Positions 63,425 through 64,000 of a stretch of DNA of 64,000 nucleotides are shown here, one piece after another. A program made the position numbers and the translations under genes. Origin of the DNA: Algoriphagus sp. PAP.12 (GTDB lineage: Bacteria > Bacteroidota > Bacteroidia > Cytophagales > Cyclobacteriaceae); the NCBI RefSeq assembly GCF_026652115.1, contig NZ_JAPPSQ010000010.1, positions 124,001-188,000 on the forward strand. The letters are read 5' to 3'. The notes under the pieces are model-generated. The model saw only the letters and a list, made by a program, of their open reading frames with translations. It was not told the origin of the DNA and did no database searches. Positions within the stretch are counted from its first letter, which is position 1. Every line of letters begins with the position of its first letter.

Positions 63425-63667
63425 ATGGCAAAAGTTTGTGACATTACCGGAAAAAGACCTCGAGTAGGTAACAACGTGTCCCATGCAAACAACAAGACCA
63501 AGCGTAGATTTTACCCAAATCTTCACAAGAAGACTTTCTACGTTCCTGAAGAAGACGCATGGATCACTTTGAAAGTGTGCTCTAAAGCATTGAAGACGAT
63601 CAACAAAAAAGGTATCACTGCAGTATTGAAAGATGCTCAGGATAAAGGAATGATTGTAATCAGATAA
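63425..63667 (+). CDS. rpmB: 50S ribosomal protein L28
   Basis: The 80-residue protein MAKVCDITGKRPRVGNNVSH ... SKALKTINKKG is L28; one N-terminal Cys is present but not the full zinc set. It starts a ribosomal mini-cluster with rpmG and DUF4295, the common Bacteroidota order. Confidence 0.97.
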   Translation: MAKVCDITGKRPRVGNNVSHANNKTKRRFYPNLHKKTFYVPEEDAWITLKVCSKALKTINKKGITAVLKDAQDKGMIVIR

Positions 63668-63699
63668 TCAAAGTCACGACGATATAAACGAATAGAAAG

Positions 63700-63882
63700 A
63701 TGGCTAAGAAAGGAAATAGAGTACAAGTGATTTTGGAATGCACAGAGCACAAGACCTCTGGCATGCCTGGTACTTCAAGATACATCACTACCAAGAACAG
63801 AAAGAATACCACTGAAAGATTGGAGTTGAAAAAATTCAACCCTATCTTGAAGAAGGTGACTGTTCATAAAGAAATTAAGTAA
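63700..63882 (+). CDS. rpmG: 50S ribosomal protein L33
   Basis: The 60-residue protein [20 protein letters not shown] ... [19 protein letters not shown] is L33. Only one Cys is present, so it is the zinc-free type. It is 32 bp after rpmB. Confidence 0.96.
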   Translation: MAKKGNRVQVILECTEHKTSGMPGTSRYITTKNRKNTTERLELKKFNPILKKVTVHKEIK

Positions 63883-63919
63883 TTTATCACGGAGTTGACT
63901 CCGATAAACTAACAAAGAC

Positions 63920-64000
63920 ATGGCTAAGAAAGTAGTAGCAACCCTTAAGAAAGAAGGTGGCATATCTTACTCCAAAGTAATTAGAGCCGTTAAGTCTGAC
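63920..64000 (+). CDS. DUF4295 protein, cut by window end
   Basis: The first 27 codons, MAKKVVATLKKEGGISYSKV and onward, match the start of DUF4295, a short basic protein always found after L28-L33 in Bacteroidota. The 3' end is outside the window. Confidence 0.85.
   Translation, partial: MAKKVVATLKKEGGISYSKVIRAVKSD

Overview
The window looks like chromosomal DNA from a free-living Bacteroidota bacterium, most likely order Cytophagales (Cyclobacteriaceae/Algoriphagus-like; genus inferred, not proven). Reasons: families typical of the phylum (DUF4293, DUF4295, DUF5522, an alternative GlmU-like protein, a GroES-like partner beside dnaK, RemB/Wzi-like and OmpL-like barrels), L31 without zinc ligands, and promoters of the Bacteroidota type (TTTG, about 19-22 bp, TAnnTTTG), often placed 3-6 bases before the ATG. 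I see no rRNA, tRNA, CRISPR array, transposase or integrase.

Layout. 1-3.2 kb: the 3' end of a secreted/lipoprotein-like gene and a BNR-repeat propeller. 3.2-12.5 kb, minus strand: a small OMP, a response regulator, a sodium symporter, then a tight housekeeping run transcribed alt-glmU, holB, retropepsin-like protease, rimK, hemC, cyclophilin lipoprotein, SDR; L31 lies just upstream. 12.7-21 kb, plus strand: Wzi/RemB-like OMP, MsbA-like exporter, small membrane protein, sulfatase lipoprotein, comM, MBL hydrolase. 21-24.5 kb: MBL, PAS and Gre-like genes, a rhodanese lipoprotein and a trans-sulfuration enzyme. 24.6-32.7 kb: ECF sigma factor with putative anti-sigma factor and barrel protein, DUF4293, truA, second ABC exporter, small envelope proteins, hemE. 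32.7-41.2 kb: MOSC protein, dnaK plus GroES-like gene, small repeat protein, OmpL-like porin and amt, hemB. 41.3 kb: a SelU/MnmH-like protein without the catalytic rhodanese cysteine.

42.5-60.8 kb holds the most unusual region: a minus-strand operon of four giant genes (2205, 1076, 2165 and 643 codons) separated by 2-5 bp, with one recognisable promoter upstream and one hairpin terminator downstream. None has a signal peptide or an enzyme motif I recognise. The first combines about 18 short beta-rich repeats with a DUF6603-like C-terminal region. The other three carry conserved-looking motifs, and the third has an approximately 525-residue coiled-coil insertion. The gene order suggests a multi-protein assembly of unknown function, and this is my main candidate for an undescribed system.

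61-64 kb returns to housekeeping: a HAD phosphatase, rocD, a 51-residue DUF5522 protein, and the rpmB-rpmG-DUF4295 cluster that runs off the window. Three heme genes (hemC, hemE, hemB) are dispersed across the window rather than clustered.
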